Shown piece after piece: positions 55,763 through 64,000 of a stretch of DNA of 64,000 nt (the first letter of the stretch is position 1; every line of letters starts with the position of its first letter). Source of the DNA: Borreliella spielmanii (GTDB lineage Bacteria > Spirochaetota > Spirochaetia > Borreliales > Borreliaceae); contig NZ_JACHFA010000002.1 of NCBI RefSeq assembly GCF_014201705.1, positions 62,001-126,000 on the forward strand, written 5' to 3'. The notes below the pieces were generated by a model. It made no database searches and had not been told where the DNA came from. It saw only the letters and a list, made by a program, of their open reading frames with translations. Position numbers and translations under genes: made by a program.

Positions 55763-56591
55763 GGTTCTTCTTTGCATTAATACCTTAAAGTCAGGAGCTA
55801 GTATTTTAGGAAATGATATTAGAGTTTATTTAGAAACTAGGTATTTTGTTGAAGTGGTATTAATAGATGTTAGTAAACCTTTATTATCTTTTCCAAAAGA
55901 AAATTTTCTTTTTTTGATAACTTTAGGAGGAGATGGAACAGTTCTTTTAGCTGTTAATTTACTTCTTGAAAATAAAAATATTAATATTCCAATTATTTCA
56001 ATTAATATGGGCAAGGTAGGGTTTTTAGCAGATATTAAGATTGAAGATTTTAAAAAAGTCATAGATAGATTTTTTAACAATTCTTTAGTTATTAATAAAA
56101 AATTTTTGCTTCATGTAACAGTTTGTCAGCATGGTAAAGATTTAATTTCTAAATATGCTTTAAACGATATTATTATTCGCTCAAGCGTTCTTAATAAAAT
56201 GATTTTTGTAGATCTTAGGGTTAATTCTGAAAGTTTTTTATCATATAAAAGTGATGGGGTAATTGTCTCTACTCCAACAGGTTCAACGGGGTATTCTTTC
56301 TCAGCAGGGGGTCCTATTTTAGAAGCAGATCTTGAGGGATTTTTACTCACACCCATTTCTCCCCATTCTGTTTATAATCGTTCTTTTGTGTTTTCTAAAT
56401 TAACCAAACTTTCTCTTTCTTTTTCAAAGGAATATTTTATAGCAGCAGCATCAATTTTTTTAGATGGTATTCATTTTGGTTCTTTTGGAGTTGATGTTGT
56501 TTTTGAATTTGAAATTTCTTCTCAATGTTTGAATTTTGTTTCATTTTGTACAGATACTTTTGTTAAAAGATTGAAAAACAAATTATTATAA
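55752..56591 (+). CDS. nadK: NAD kinase
   Basis: Phosphorylates NAD to NADP. The 279 aa from the ATG at 55752 fit the family; the frame opens 60 bases earlier, inside cheW, but that extension shows no homology. TLGGDGTVLLAVN (about 57-69) is the GGDGT catalytic motif, ALNDIIIRS holds the NE/D region and SDGVIVSTPTGSTGYSFSAG (about 166-185) binds the nicotinamide side. The 11-base overlap with cheW1 implies coupled translation. Confidence 0.95.
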   Translation: MKNKVLLCINTLKSGASILGNDIRVYLETRYFVEVVLIDVSKPLLSFPKENFLFLITLGGDGTVLLAVNLLLENKNINIPIISINMGKVGFLADIKIEDFKKVIDRFFNNSLVINKKFLLHVTVCQHGKDLISKYALNDIIIRSSVLNKMIFVDLRVNSESFLSYKSDGVIVSTPTGSTGYSFSAGGPILEADLEGFLLTPISPHSVYNRSFVFSKLTKLSLSFSKEYFIAAASIFLDGIHFGSFGVDVVFEFEISSQCLNFVSFCTDTFVKRLKNKLL

Positions 56592-56885
56592 GCTTAATAT
56601 TTTTTTAAATAGTTTTCTTTTTAATAAATATTGCTATTGATTTTTATTTAAATGTTTTTAATTAATCTAATCTTTAATGAGACTAGAGAATTTTATATGT
56701 TTTAAGACTTAGTGCTTTTAAAAAGCGATCAAAATTTACATAATTTATTATAAGGATGTTAATGTTTTGTTTATTTATAGAGTTAATGTTCCAAGGGTGT
56801 TTTTTATAAATTTATAACTTGTTAAAATATTTAATATGTTTGTTTCTAAAATCAATATATTGGATGGCTAATAAATCACCTTTGT
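56592..56885. other. Gap between nadK and the next gene
   Basis: About 300 A+T-rich bases. The only signal is a 15-codon frame (56762-56809, ATG five bases after AAGGA), which might be a leader peptide but could be chance. I see no hairpin terminator or RNA gene. Confidence 0.35.
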
Positions 56886-57665
56886 ATGAGTTTTAGGCAG
56901 GTGTTTATGGATTTAATTGATAATGAAAATTATAAAAAAATAGTGTATATTAATAACCTTGTTTTAAGGACTTTAAATGATATAGCAGCTATAAAAGAGA
57001 TTAGCGAATTTACATCAAATGCTAAACTTTCATTTGATCTTATTGATTTCAATTTAAATGTTTTAAGCTATATTTCGTCTTTAAATTATTTTTATACTAG
57101 ACCCAGATTGAAAATAAATTATTCTATAAAAAAAATTTTATCTGGCTTGATTTCTGATTTTAGTTTAATTATTAGTCCTGTTCTTAGCATCACCCCAAGA
57201 GAGTTAATCGAAATGCCTCAAGCTCTTGATTTAAACCCCGAAGAGAGGTTTTTGGTTGTTAAAAAATTGGGATATTTAATTGATTTGGCTAAAAATTTTA
57301 GCAAAAAAGATTCTAAAACGCTTGTTTTTCTTGAGGATATGTATCTTAAATTTATTGTTTTTTCTAAAAATATTATTGATTTTAGAGATTTGTCTAAAAA
57401 TTTAAAACTTGAGAGTCCTTATTATAAATTTCAATTTGAACATCTTATTAAAGTGTTGGAGCTTTTAGAAGAAGGAGCCTTTATTTTAAGGAGCAAATAT
57501 GAGCTTAGTGGATCTCATGAATTTGGACTACATTCTCTCGGTTATCTTGAAGCTGGAAGAGTTTTAGCTACCATAACTTCTCAAAAAGAAGCTGCTGAAA
57601 AATTTTCAAGGTTTCATGGAGTTTGGTCTTCAAAGCTTAGTGCAGATTTAATTAAAGCAAAATAG
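56886..57665 (+). CDS. Conserved protein of unknown function
   Basis: A soluble, helical protein, 259 aa from ATG 56886. A second in-frame ATG at 56907 has AGGCAGG five bases upstream and is the better start (252 aa). No signal peptide or membrane segment. I do not recognise a domain; the middle contains NPEERFLVVKKLGYLIDLAK and the C-terminus GYLEAGRVLATITSQKEAAE. It lies 27 bases before the membrane-anchored gene of the division cluster and probably forms its first member. Confidence 0.7.
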   Translation: MSFRQVFMDLIDNENYKKIVYINNLVLRTLNDIAAIKEISEFTSNAKLSFDLIDFNLNVLSYISSLNYFYTRPRLKINYSIKKILSGLISDFSLIISPVLSITPRELIEMPQALDLNPEERFLVVKKLGYLIDLAKNFSKKDSKTLVFLEDMYLKFIVFSKNIIDFRDLSKNLKLESPYYKFQFEHLIKVLELLEEGAFILRSKYELSGSHEFGLHSLGYLEAGRVLATITSQKEAAEKFSRFHGVWSSKLSADLIKAK

Positions 57666-57692
57666 ATAGATTAAAGTGGGGGGAAGTAGTTA

Positions 57693-58769
57693 TTGAGTTT
57701 TAATCCAGAAGAGGGTACAACTAAATTTAGAAAATTAAAAATTTTTTTGATCTTGAGTTTGTTTTTATTATTTATAATTTTGATTGATTTCTTTATAAGA
57801 TCTACTATGAATGTATCTAATTTTTATGATTTTAAAAATTTTGAGAATAAATCTGATTATAAAAATATAAATTTAAGTAAGAATGTTTTTGTATCAAATA
57901 AGGTTTTAAGTCTTAATTTTAGGGAATCTTGTTATTCTATTTTAAGTGATAACTTAATAAGTTATTCAGACTACTATTATGTGCTTTTTAATTCTAGTGA
58001 GGATTATTCTGTTTTTTCTGTTAAAAACAATAAATTTTTATTTACACTTAAGTTTAAAGATTTTGTTTTTGTAATAAATAACTTGATTTTTACTTTAAAC
58101 AACTTGTATAAAACTTTAGAGATTTATGATTCCGGTGGAAATAATATACTGGTGCTTAATTTTTTGTCCTCAATTTTAAGTGTAGACTATAATAATGAGA
58201 TTTTAGTTTTAGGACTTTCTAATGGGGAGATTTATATATACAAACAAGGTAAGATAGTTTATGTGGAAAATTTTTTAGATAGAAAATTTCCAACATGTTT
58301 TGTTAAATTAAGCCTTGATAATAAATATTTAGTTTCACTAAAAGGTAATTCTGAGTATTTTTTAGAAATAATTGATTTAGAGAGTGATTATAAAAAAATT
58401 TTAGAATTAAACAATTTAACTATTAGTAATTTTGAGACTTTTATAAAAATAGATGATTATCATAATTTGTTTATTGAAGGTAGAAATTCACTTATGGTGA
58501 TAAATATTAAAAGTGGTAAAATATTTAAAGTTGAAAATAAAAATTCTATTTTAAGAGCATCATATGATTATTTCCAAAATGTTTACAGAGTATATTTTTA
58601 TTTTGAGAGTGAAAAAATTATTAATATAAGAACTTATTCTGCTAATTCTTTTAGATTATTTGATAATGTTTTTATTAAAGATGAAATAAGCTCTTTTGTT
58701 GAATATGAAAAGGGACTTTTATATTTTAACAGTAATAATAATTTAAAATATTTAGGATTGGGGCGGTGA
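57693..58769 (+). CDS. Membrane-anchored beta-propeller-like protein of unknown function
   Basis: A 358-aa protein starting at TTG (57693) behind GGGGGGAAG. A charged N-terminus is followed by one membrane segment (about 14-38). The rest is periplasmic and beta-rich with repeat-like pairs (DYNNEILVLGLSNGEIYIYK and others), as in a beta-propeller. I cannot name a family. It overlaps the next gene by four bases, and the position upstream of rsmH-ftsL suggests a link to division or wall synthesis. Confidence 0.7.
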   Translation: MSFNPEEGTTKFRKLKIFLILSLFLLFIILIDFFIRSTMNVSNFYDFKNFENKSDYKNINLSKNVFVSNKVLSLNFRESCYSILSDNLISYSDYYYVLFNSSEDYSVFSVKNNKFLFTLKFKDFVFVINNLIFTLNNLYKTLEIYDSGGNNILVLNFLSSILSVDYNNEILVLGLSNGEIYIYKQGKIVYVENFLDRKFPTCFVKLSLDNKYLVSLKGNSEYFLEIIDLESDYKKILELNNLTISNFETFIKIDDYHNLFIEGRNSLMVINIKSGKIFKVENKNSILRASYDYFQNVYRVYFYFESEKIINIRTYSANSFRLFDNVFIKDEISSFVEYEKGLLYFNSNNNLKYLGLGR

Positions 58770-59602
58770 TTTTAATTTTTTTTATATTTTTCTTTAGTAT
58801 TTTAGATTTATATCCATTTTTGGAATTTAGAAATGATGAAAAGTTTGCTTTAGTGAAAGATTTTGGTGTATTGGATAATAATAAATTAAATATTGGAATA
58901 AGGTTAAGGCCTTTGGGAAAGACCGTATCTGTTTTTTCAAATAATTATAAAATCTTGTATTCAAAAAATAGGCCAGATAGGGATAGTAGTATTTTAATTA
59001 TTTTTGACAATGATTCTAATTTAAATTTAGAAGTTTTAGGAGGGTTTTTTTATAAACTTGGAAAGATTTTTTTAAAGGATGAAAATAGCGTTATTGATTT
59101 GGTAGTTAATGACCCTAGTGCTAAAAAGATTATCAATCCTTTGTTTGTTATCAAAAATAGGAACAATGTAGTTGCTGATACAGTCTATACTTTAGGTGGG
59201 GTATTTTTAAAAGGAAAAGGTGATGATGAAAGATTGGAATTACCAAAAAATATAAATTTAAATGTTGATTTTGGTCAGTATAGCCTTTTGTTATATTTTC
59301 ATACTCAAAAAGTAGAATCTTTTGAAAATTCTCTTAAAGGAATTTATTATTTTGAGACTATTTTAAATAATAAAAGTATCTTTCGTTCAGATTTTCAAAA
59401 TATTTTTTTGATTAATAATACATATGTTTTAGCTCAAGAGAAAAATTATGGATTAGATATTTTGAATATTAAAAAAGATGGCGGATGTCTTAAAATAAAT
59501 GATCTTAATTTTATTAAGGGTAAGAATGAGCTTAAAATAAAATATGGAGATGTTTATGGAAATGAAAAAAAAATAATTTATAGGTTTAAATTAAATGACT
59601 AA
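58766..59602 (+). CDS. Secreted protein of unknown function
   Basis: A 278-aa protein starting at GTG 58766, overlapping the previous gene by 4 bases. It has a signal peptide (about 1-15), then beta-strand-rich sequence, with a C-terminal part (about 215-277) reading like an immunoglobulin-like strand set (GVL, then KNELKIKYGDVYGNEKKIIY). No catalytic motif is seen. It overlaps rsmH by 8 bases and so is probably co-translated with it. Confidence 0.7.
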   Translation: MILIFFIFFFSILDLYPFLEFRNDEKFALVKDFGVLDNNKLNIGIRLRPLGKTVSVFSNNYKILYSKNRPDRDSSILIIFDNDSNLNLEVLGGFFYKLGKIFLKDENSVIDLVVNDPSAKKIINPLFVIKNRNNVVADTVYTLGGVFLKGKGDDERLELPKNINLNVDFGQYSLLLYFHTQKVESFENSLKGIYYFETILNNKSIFRSDFQNIFLINNTYVLAQEKNYGLDILNIKKDGGCLKINDLNFIKGKNELKIKYGDVYGNEKKIIYRFKLND

Positions 59603-60485
59603 TAATGTTTTTCATTTTCCAGTACTTCTTGATGCGATTTGTAGGCTTATAGAAGATTTGCCTTTAAAAAGTAATTTAATATACATTGATTCTACTCTTG
59701 GAGAAGGTGTTCATGCAAAAGCGATTCTTGAGAAATATGGTTTTTTAAGTTTAGTTGGAATTGAAAGAGATTCTCAAATTTTAGAAAGAGCAAAGCGGTT
59801 TCTTCGTGTTTTTGAAGGGAGAATTACATATTTTAATGATTGGTTTGATAATTTTTTTGCCAATTATCCTTTAAATGTTAAAGCCAATTTTATTTTAGTT
59901 GATCTTGGTATTTCTATGTTTCATTATAAGGGGAGTAAAAAAGGATTTTCTTTTTTTGAAGATGAACCTTTAGATATGAGACTTTGTTCTTCTTGTAGTA
60001 TTAGTGCTGCTGAGATTGTAAATACTTTTAGTAGGTATGATCTTGAAAGTTTAATTTACAATTTAAGTAATGAACATTATTCTAGAAGAATTTCTAAAGC
60101 TATTGTAGAATATCGAAAAATTAAAAAAATACAAACTACAAAAGAGTTGCAATCCATAATAAGTAAAGTTTATCCTTTTTCAAAATTTAAAATAAATCCA
60201 GCTACAAAAACTTTTCAAGCGTTAAGAATTTATGTTAATGATGAGCTTGCTAGGCTTAAAAGGAGTTTGCCTTTGTGGGTAGAAAATTTAGCTAAAGATG
60301 GAATTTTAGCTATTATTACGTTTCATTCCATAGAGGATCGTATTGTGAAAGATTTTTTTAAAAGTTTAAGCTGCGATTTATATGCTAAGATTTCAAAAAA
60401 GCCCATTATTCCAAGTTTTGATGAGATTAAAAAAAACAAACCTTCAAGGAGCGCGAAGCTTAGAGCTTTAAAAAAATATGAATAG
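59595..60485 (+). CDS. rsmH: 16S rRNA m4C1402 methyltransferase RsmH (MraW)
   Basis: SAM-dependent enzyme that methylates N4 of C1402 in 16S rRNA. The 296-aa length is usual. It opens with HFPVLL, then the SAM motif STLGEGVHAKAIL (about 33-45), DLGISMFH, NPATKTFQALRIYVNDEL (about 206-223) and HSIEDRIVKDFF. The gene begins the retained division cluster and overlaps ftsL by 8 bases, the common order in bacteria, where mraZ is often upstream; mraZ is not found here. Confidence 0.95.
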   Translation: MTNNVFHFPVLLDAICRLIEDLPLKSNLIYIDSTLGEGVHAKAILEKYGFLSLVGIERDSQILERAKRFLRVFEGRITYFNDWFDNFFANYPLNVKANFILVDLGISMFHYKGSKKGFSFFEDEPLDMRLCSSCSISAAEIVNTFSRYDLESLIYNLSNEHYSRRISKAIVEYRKIKKIQTTKELQSIISKVYPFSKFKINPATKTFQALRIYVNDELARLKRSLPLWVENLAKDGILAIITFHSIEDRIVKDFFKSLSCDLYAKISKKPIIPSFDEIKKNKPSRSAKLRALKKYE

Positions 60486-60759
60486 TATAAGTAAGATTGA
60501 GTTTGAAGTTTATTGTATTTTAATTTTAATATTAACAGTTATAGTGTGTTTTAATATTTACTTAAATTTCAGATATGTTGTAAAGCTTAGAGAATTTAAT
60601 CACTTAGACAATGAGCAAGAAAATATTATTGATGATAATTTAAGATTACTTACAGTAATATATGAACTTGAGGATATTAATAGAATAGAGAGTTTTTATT
60701 TTGGAGAATTAAATTTGGAAAAAAAAGCCAATGAAGATATAAATATTTTTACTGAATAA
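60478..60759 (+). CDS. ftsL: FtsL-like small division protein
   Basis: A 93-aa bitopic protein: a short cytosolic tail, one hydrophobic segment (about 10-31) and a predicted periplasmic coiled coil (LREFNHLDNEQENIIDDNLR). Size, topology and position between rsmH and the peptidoglycan genes match FtsL, which recruits FtsW-FtsI at the septum; sequence identity in this family is too low to prove it. ftsI and murE, which usually follow, are absent from the cluster. Confidence 0.7.
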   Translation: MNSISKIEFEVYCILILILTVIVCFNIYLNFRYVVKLREFNHLDNEQENIIDDNLRLLTVIYELEDINRIESFYFGELNLEKKANEDINIFTE

Positions 60760-60780
60760 AAGATTTAGAATGAGGTTTGA

Positions 60781-62172
60781 GTGCGTATAAAGATTAAGGA
60801 TATTTTAATCTCTTCTAAAGATGTAAAGTTTGTAGGGAATATAAAAAATATTGAAAAAGTAGTAGCGTTTTATTCGCTAGATAGTCGCGAAATAAATGGT
60901 GACAATATTAACGTTAGTCTTTATTTTGCATATAAGGGAAATAAAGTAGATGGATTTTCTTTTGTTAAATATTTAATTGATTTGGGTGTTAAATGTTTTA
61001 TATGTTCAAGAGATCATGAATCTGAGTGTATTGAATATTTAAATGATAATGAAGGGTTAGTTTTTTTGCTTACAAGTGATGTAATAAAACTTCTTCAAAC
61101 TTTAGCATCGGTTTTAATTGAAAGGACAAGCTTTAAAAGAATTGCTATTACAGGCAGTAATGGTAAAACTACAACCAAAGAAATGCTTTATAGCATACTT
61201 TCAAAGAAATATAAAACTTACAAAACTTGGGGCAATTTAAATTCTGACATTGGTCTTCCTCTTAGCATTTTAAGGGTAGAAGGCAATGAAGAATATGCTG
61301 TTTTTGAAGTTGGAGTTAGTTATGTTGGAGAAATGGAGCTTTTATCCCAAATTTTAAAACCAGAAATTGTTATTATTACGAATATAAATTATGCACATAT
61401 GCAAGCTTTCAAAGAGTTGCAAGCTATTGCTTTTGAAAAGAGCAAAATAATTGGCAAAAACATTGAAATCTTTGTTGTAAATGAAAAGAATGATTATTGT
61501 GCTTATCTTGAAAAAAGAGCAAAAATCGCAAATCCAAATGTTAAAATCGTTTATTTTGATTTTGAAAATCTTAATATTAAATCATTTTCTTTTTTAGAAG
61601 GTAAGTTTTCTTATGATTTTGTTTACAAAGGGTTTGAGTACTCTATTTTATTGCTGGGTCGGCATAATATTTTTAATGCAATAGGATGTATTAATTTGGC
61701 TCTATTTTTAGGAATGAGAGAAAAAGAAATAAGAGAAGGACTTATTGAAACCACTTTTCAAAAGGGTAGGGCTGAAATTTTAATAAAAAATGGATATTTA
61801 ATTTTAAATGATTCTTATAATGGCAATATGGGTTCTTTTATAGCCTTAAAAAATATGATTTTAGATCTTAATATCCAAAATAAAAAATTTATAGTTCTTG
61901 GGTCTTTTAAAGAGCTTGGGGAATTTGCATATAAAACTCATAAAGATTTAATCCAAGAAGCTGTTTCAATGAATTTTGATAAAATTTTTTTAATTGGCGA
62001 AGAATTTTTAGATGTTAGGTATTCTGAGAATTTAGTTGAAAAGTGTTTATATTATTTTAGTGAGTTTGATAAATTTATTGATTTTTTTTTAAAAAGTTTA
62101 GAACCTTCAGTTTTTATTGTCATTAAAGGCTCAAGGTTTAACAGATTGGAGAGAGTTTTAAATTATATTTAG
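60781..62172 (+). CDS. murF: UDP-MurNAc-tripeptide-D-Ala-D-Ala ligase
   Basis: Adds D-alanyl-D-alanine to UDP-MurNAc-tripeptide in the cytosol. The 463 aa carry the P-loop AITGSNGKTTTKEML (about 121-135), the NWGNLNSDIGLP-like KTWGNLNSDIGLPLSI, the YAHMQAFK segment and ILNDSYNGNMGS near 341-352, in the Mur ligase order. The GTG start (60781) follows GAATGAGG. It belongs to the rsmH-ftsL-murF-mraY-ftsW cluster. Confidence 0.95.
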   Translation: MRIKIKDILISSKDVKFVGNIKNIEKVVAFYSLDSREINGDNINVSLYFAYKGNKVDGFSFVKYLIDLGVKCFICSRDHESECIEYLNDNEGLVFLLTSDVIKLLQTLASVLIERTSFKRIAITGSNGKTTTKEMLYSILSKKYKTYKTWGNLNSDIGLPLSILRVEGNEEYAVFEVGVSYVGEMELLSQILKPEIVIITNINYAHMQAFKELQAIAFEKSKIIGKNIEIFVVNEKNDYCAYLEKRAKIANPNVKIVYFDFENLNIKSFSFLEGKFSYDFVYKGFEYSILLLGRHNIFNAIGCINLALFLGMREKEIREGLIETTFQKGRAEILIKNGYLILNDSYNGNMGSFIALKNMILDLNIQNKKFIVLGSFKELGEFAYKTHKDLIQEAVSMNFDKIFLIGEEFLDVRYSENLVEKCLYYFSEFDKFIDFFLKSLEPSVFIVIKGSRFNRLERVLNYI

Positions 62173-62191
62173 AGATGATAATGAGGTTCTT

Positions 62192-63247
62192 ATGTTTTAC
62201 CTTTTAGGGTTGCGCTTGCTTAAATATATTACCTTTAGAATGGCTTATGCTACAATTTTTGCATTTTTACTGTCTTTAATTATAGGTCCCCAGATTATTT
62301 TGAGACTAAAAAAATTAAGGGCCGATCAGATTTTAAGAGAAGATGGGCCTAAAAGGCATTTGAGTGAAAAAACAGGAATTCCTACTATGGGAGGCATTCT
62401 TATTTTTTTTTGTGTTTTTATCTCTTTAATGTTTTGGAGTAATATTTTAAATGTTTATTTTTTAATTATGTTTTTTGTTATGTTTGGATTTGCTTTTTTA
62501 GGGTTTATAGACGATTTTTTAAAAATCAAAAAGAAAACCTCAGATGGGCTTAAAGCCCGATTTAAGATTTATGGGCAAATAATATTTTCTTTTATTTCTG
62601 TTAGCATTTTGTATTATTTTGGAGGTGAACATGTTAGTATAATTTATTTTCCTTTTATTAAGTCTTTTCAAATAGATTTGGGAGTATTTTACATTCCTTT
62701 TGGCATGTTTATTTTAATTTCGGCTTCTAATTCTGTTAATTTAACAGATGGGCTTGATGGACTTGCAATTGGATTAAGCATAGTTATAACAGGAGCTTTA
62801 ATAATAATTGCCTATATTACAAGTAGGGCTGATTTTGCAACTTATTTAAATATTCCAAATATTAAAGGTTCTGAAGAGCTTGTAATATTTCTTGGAGCTT
62901 TACTAGGAGGTAGTTTTGGATTTTTATGGTTTAACGCTTATCCTGCTAAAATTATGATGGGAGATACAGGTAGTCTGGCTTTAGGTGCCATTCTAGGAAT
63001 GGCAGCTTTGATTTTAAAAAGTGAAATACTTTTTTCAATCTTAGCGGGTGTTTTTATTATTGAAACCATGTCTGTAATTATTCAGGTCATAGTTTATAAA
63101 AAGACTAAAAAAAGAGTATTTAAAATGGCTCCACTTCATCATCATTTTGAAGAACTTGGGTGGTCTGAGATGCAAGTTGTTATTAGATTTTGGATAATGG
63201 GGCTAATATTTGCTATAATTGCTTTAAGTACGATAAAAATCAGATAA
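62192..63247 (+). CDS. mraY: Phospho-MurNAc-pentapeptide translocase MraY
   Basis: Integral-membrane enzyme that moves phospho-MurNAc-pentapeptide to undecaprenyl phosphate, forming lipid I. It has about ten membrane segments over 351 aa. The catalytic region is intact: GFIDDFLK (about 106-113), NSVNLTDGLDGLA and the C-terminal APLHHHFEELGW (about 311-322). The ATG follows GAGG. Sits between murF and ftsW as in many bacteria. Confidence 0.97.
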   Translation: MFYLLGLRLLKYITFRMAYATIFAFLLSLIIGPQIILRLKKLRADQILREDGPKRHLSEKTGIPTMGGILIFFCVFISLMFWSNILNVYFLIMFFVMFGFAFLGFIDDFLKIKKKTSDGLKARFKIYGQIIFSFISVSILYYFGGEHVSIIYFPFIKSFQIDLGVFYIPFGMFILISASNSVNLTDGLDGLAIGLSIVITGALIIIAYITSRADFATYLNIPNIKGSEELVIFLGALLGGSFGFLWFNAYPAKIMMGDTGSLALGAILGMAALILKSEILFSILAGVFIIETMSVIIQVIVYKKTKKRVFKMAPLHHHFEELGWSEMQVVIRFWIMGLIFAIIALSTIKIR

Positions 63248-63253
63248 TTTATT

Positions 63254-64000
63254 ATGTTTGTAGAGATTAATTCGCTTAGGAAGTGCTATTTGCTTGTTTT
63301 GCTACTATTAGTAGCCTATGGCCTTATAGTTTTTTATACTTCTTCCTTTTTCTTAAGTTTAGAATTAACAGGTAATCCAAATTTTTTATTTTTTACAAGA
63401 CTCAATTATCTTTTTTTGAGCTTTTTAGTTTTTATTGTTTTTGAGAGAATTCCTTTGAATTTTTTAAAAAAAACAATATTTCCTATATTAACTATAACTC
63501 TTTTTTTAATTATGGCAACTTTTTTATCTCCAAGTATTTCTGGAGCAAAGAGATGGATATTCTTTCAAGGTATTAGCATCCAACCTTCTGAGATTTTTAA
63601 AATATCTTTTACTATTTATCTTTCAACTTATTTGAGTAAGTTTGATCCAAGAAAAAATAATAGTATTTCATACTGGTTAAAGCCGATGCTGATTTTTGCA
63701 ATTTTTTGGGTGTTAATAATTTTGCAAAACGATTATTCAACAGCTATTTATTTTGCCATTCTTTTTTTTATTGTTTTGTTTGTTTCTAATATGGCATTTA
63801 GTTATGTTTTTGCTATTGTGATTACTTTTTTACCAGTTTCTGCTATATTTTTAATGCTTGAACCTTATAGGGTTTCTAGAATTTTTGCCTTTCTCAATCC
63901 TTACGATGATCCTTCCGGTAAAGGCTACCAAATAATAGCGTCTCTTAATGCTTTAAAAAGTGGAGGAATTTTTGGTAAAGGTCTGGGAATGGGGGAGGTA
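63254..64000 (+). CDS. ftsW: FtsW/RodA-family septal peptidoglycan polymerase, N-terminal part (cut by window edge)
   Basis: SEDS-family glycosyltransferase that polymerises glycan at the septum. The 249 codons to the right edge show membrane helices and the family landmarks SGAKRWIFF (about 96-104), IQPSEIFKISF and the AFLNPYDDPSGKGYQI loop, which favours FtsW/RodA. The gene continues beyond the window. It starts six bases after the mraY stop with no strong ribosome site, so it may rely on coupled translation. Position in the cluster supports FtsW over RodA. Confidence 0.9.
   Translation, partial: MFVEINSLRKCYLLVLLLLVAYGLIVFYTSSFFLSLELTGNPNFLFFTRLNYLFLSFLVFIVFERIPLNFLKKTIFPILTITLFLIMATFLSPSISGAKRWIFFQGISIQPSEIFKISFTIYLSTYLSKFDPRKNNSISYWLKPMLIFAIFWVLIILQNDYSTAIYFAILFFIVLFVSNMAFSYVFAIVITFLPVSAIFLMLEPYRVSRIFAFLNPYDDPSGKGYQIIASLNALKSGGIFGKGLGMGEV

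Overview
This window is a stretch of the chromosome of a Lyme-disease spirochete (Borrelia/Borreliella burgdorferi sensu lato). The DNA is very A+T rich and uses many TTG and GTG starts. Gene content and order follow what I recall of the B31 region from BB0366 down to BB0302, shown here in the reverse orientation. This placement is from memory of gene order and families, not from an alignment, and I cannot assign the species within the complex. There are no tRNAs, rRNAs, insertion sequences, prophage genes or CRISPR arrays: it is a dense, vertically inherited core segment. Both ends cut through genes, an M18 aminopeptidase at the left and ftsW at the right. Most genes are on the + strand, which looks richer in T and G than in A and C, as expected for a leading strand replicated left to right.

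Layout. 1-8 kb: M18 aminopeptidase (partial), the LA7/P22 lipoprotein, and a minus-strand run of a small membrane protein, a MinD-like ATPase, lgt, the c-di-GMP phosphodiesterase pdeA and methylglyoxal synthase mgsA; the periplasmic protease ctpA is divergent from it. 8-16 kb: rsmE, a degenerate WecG-like protein, the CarD-family regulator ltpA, two large membrane proteins, an opposite-strand lipoprotein, an unknown 521-aa protein and rpmB. 16-30 kb: a MEMO-like protein with pyruvate kinase, rqcH, then lolA, a RodZ-like protein, uvrD/pcrA, gatC-gatA-gatB, a shrunken aminotransferase-like protein, rplM-rpsI and, convergently, enolase. 30-41 kb: P26 and the oligopeptide importer, transcribed leftward as oppA1-oppA2-oppA3-oppB-oppC-oppD-oppF, with a divergent acyltransferase. 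41-48 kb: flagellar-collar protein flcA, a VWA protein, a short BamD-like lipoprotein, the LysM division protein BB0323 and a FecR-domain protein. 48-54 kb: a four-gene BMP-type ABC importer, probably for nucleosides, plus a TPR protein and a polyprenyl synthase. 54-64 kb: rlmE, cheW1, nadK, unknown proteins and a slimmed-down division and wall cluster (rsmH-ftsL-murF-mraY-ftsW).

The genes cluster around envelope building. Lgt lipidates prolipoproteins, LolA carries lipoproteins across the periplasm, the BamD-like protein serves outer-membrane assembly, and CtpA processes proteins including BB0323. MurF, MraY, FtsW, FtsL and RodZ shape the wall, and FlcA builds the periplasmic flagellar collar. 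Nutrient scavenging (opp, the nucleoside-type importer), glycolysis (eno, pyk, mgsA) and translation (gatCAB, L13, S9, L28, three rRNA methyltransferases) make up most of the rest.

The most unusual signals are a perfect 21+1+21-bp palindrome inside flcA, a FecR-domain gene that seems to start at ATT, an ABC ATPase whose two halves have lost complementary motifs, several proteins that look like eroded enzymes (aminotransferase, MEMO and WecG folds), and an 11-bp A+T motif that I noticed only in intergenic regions.
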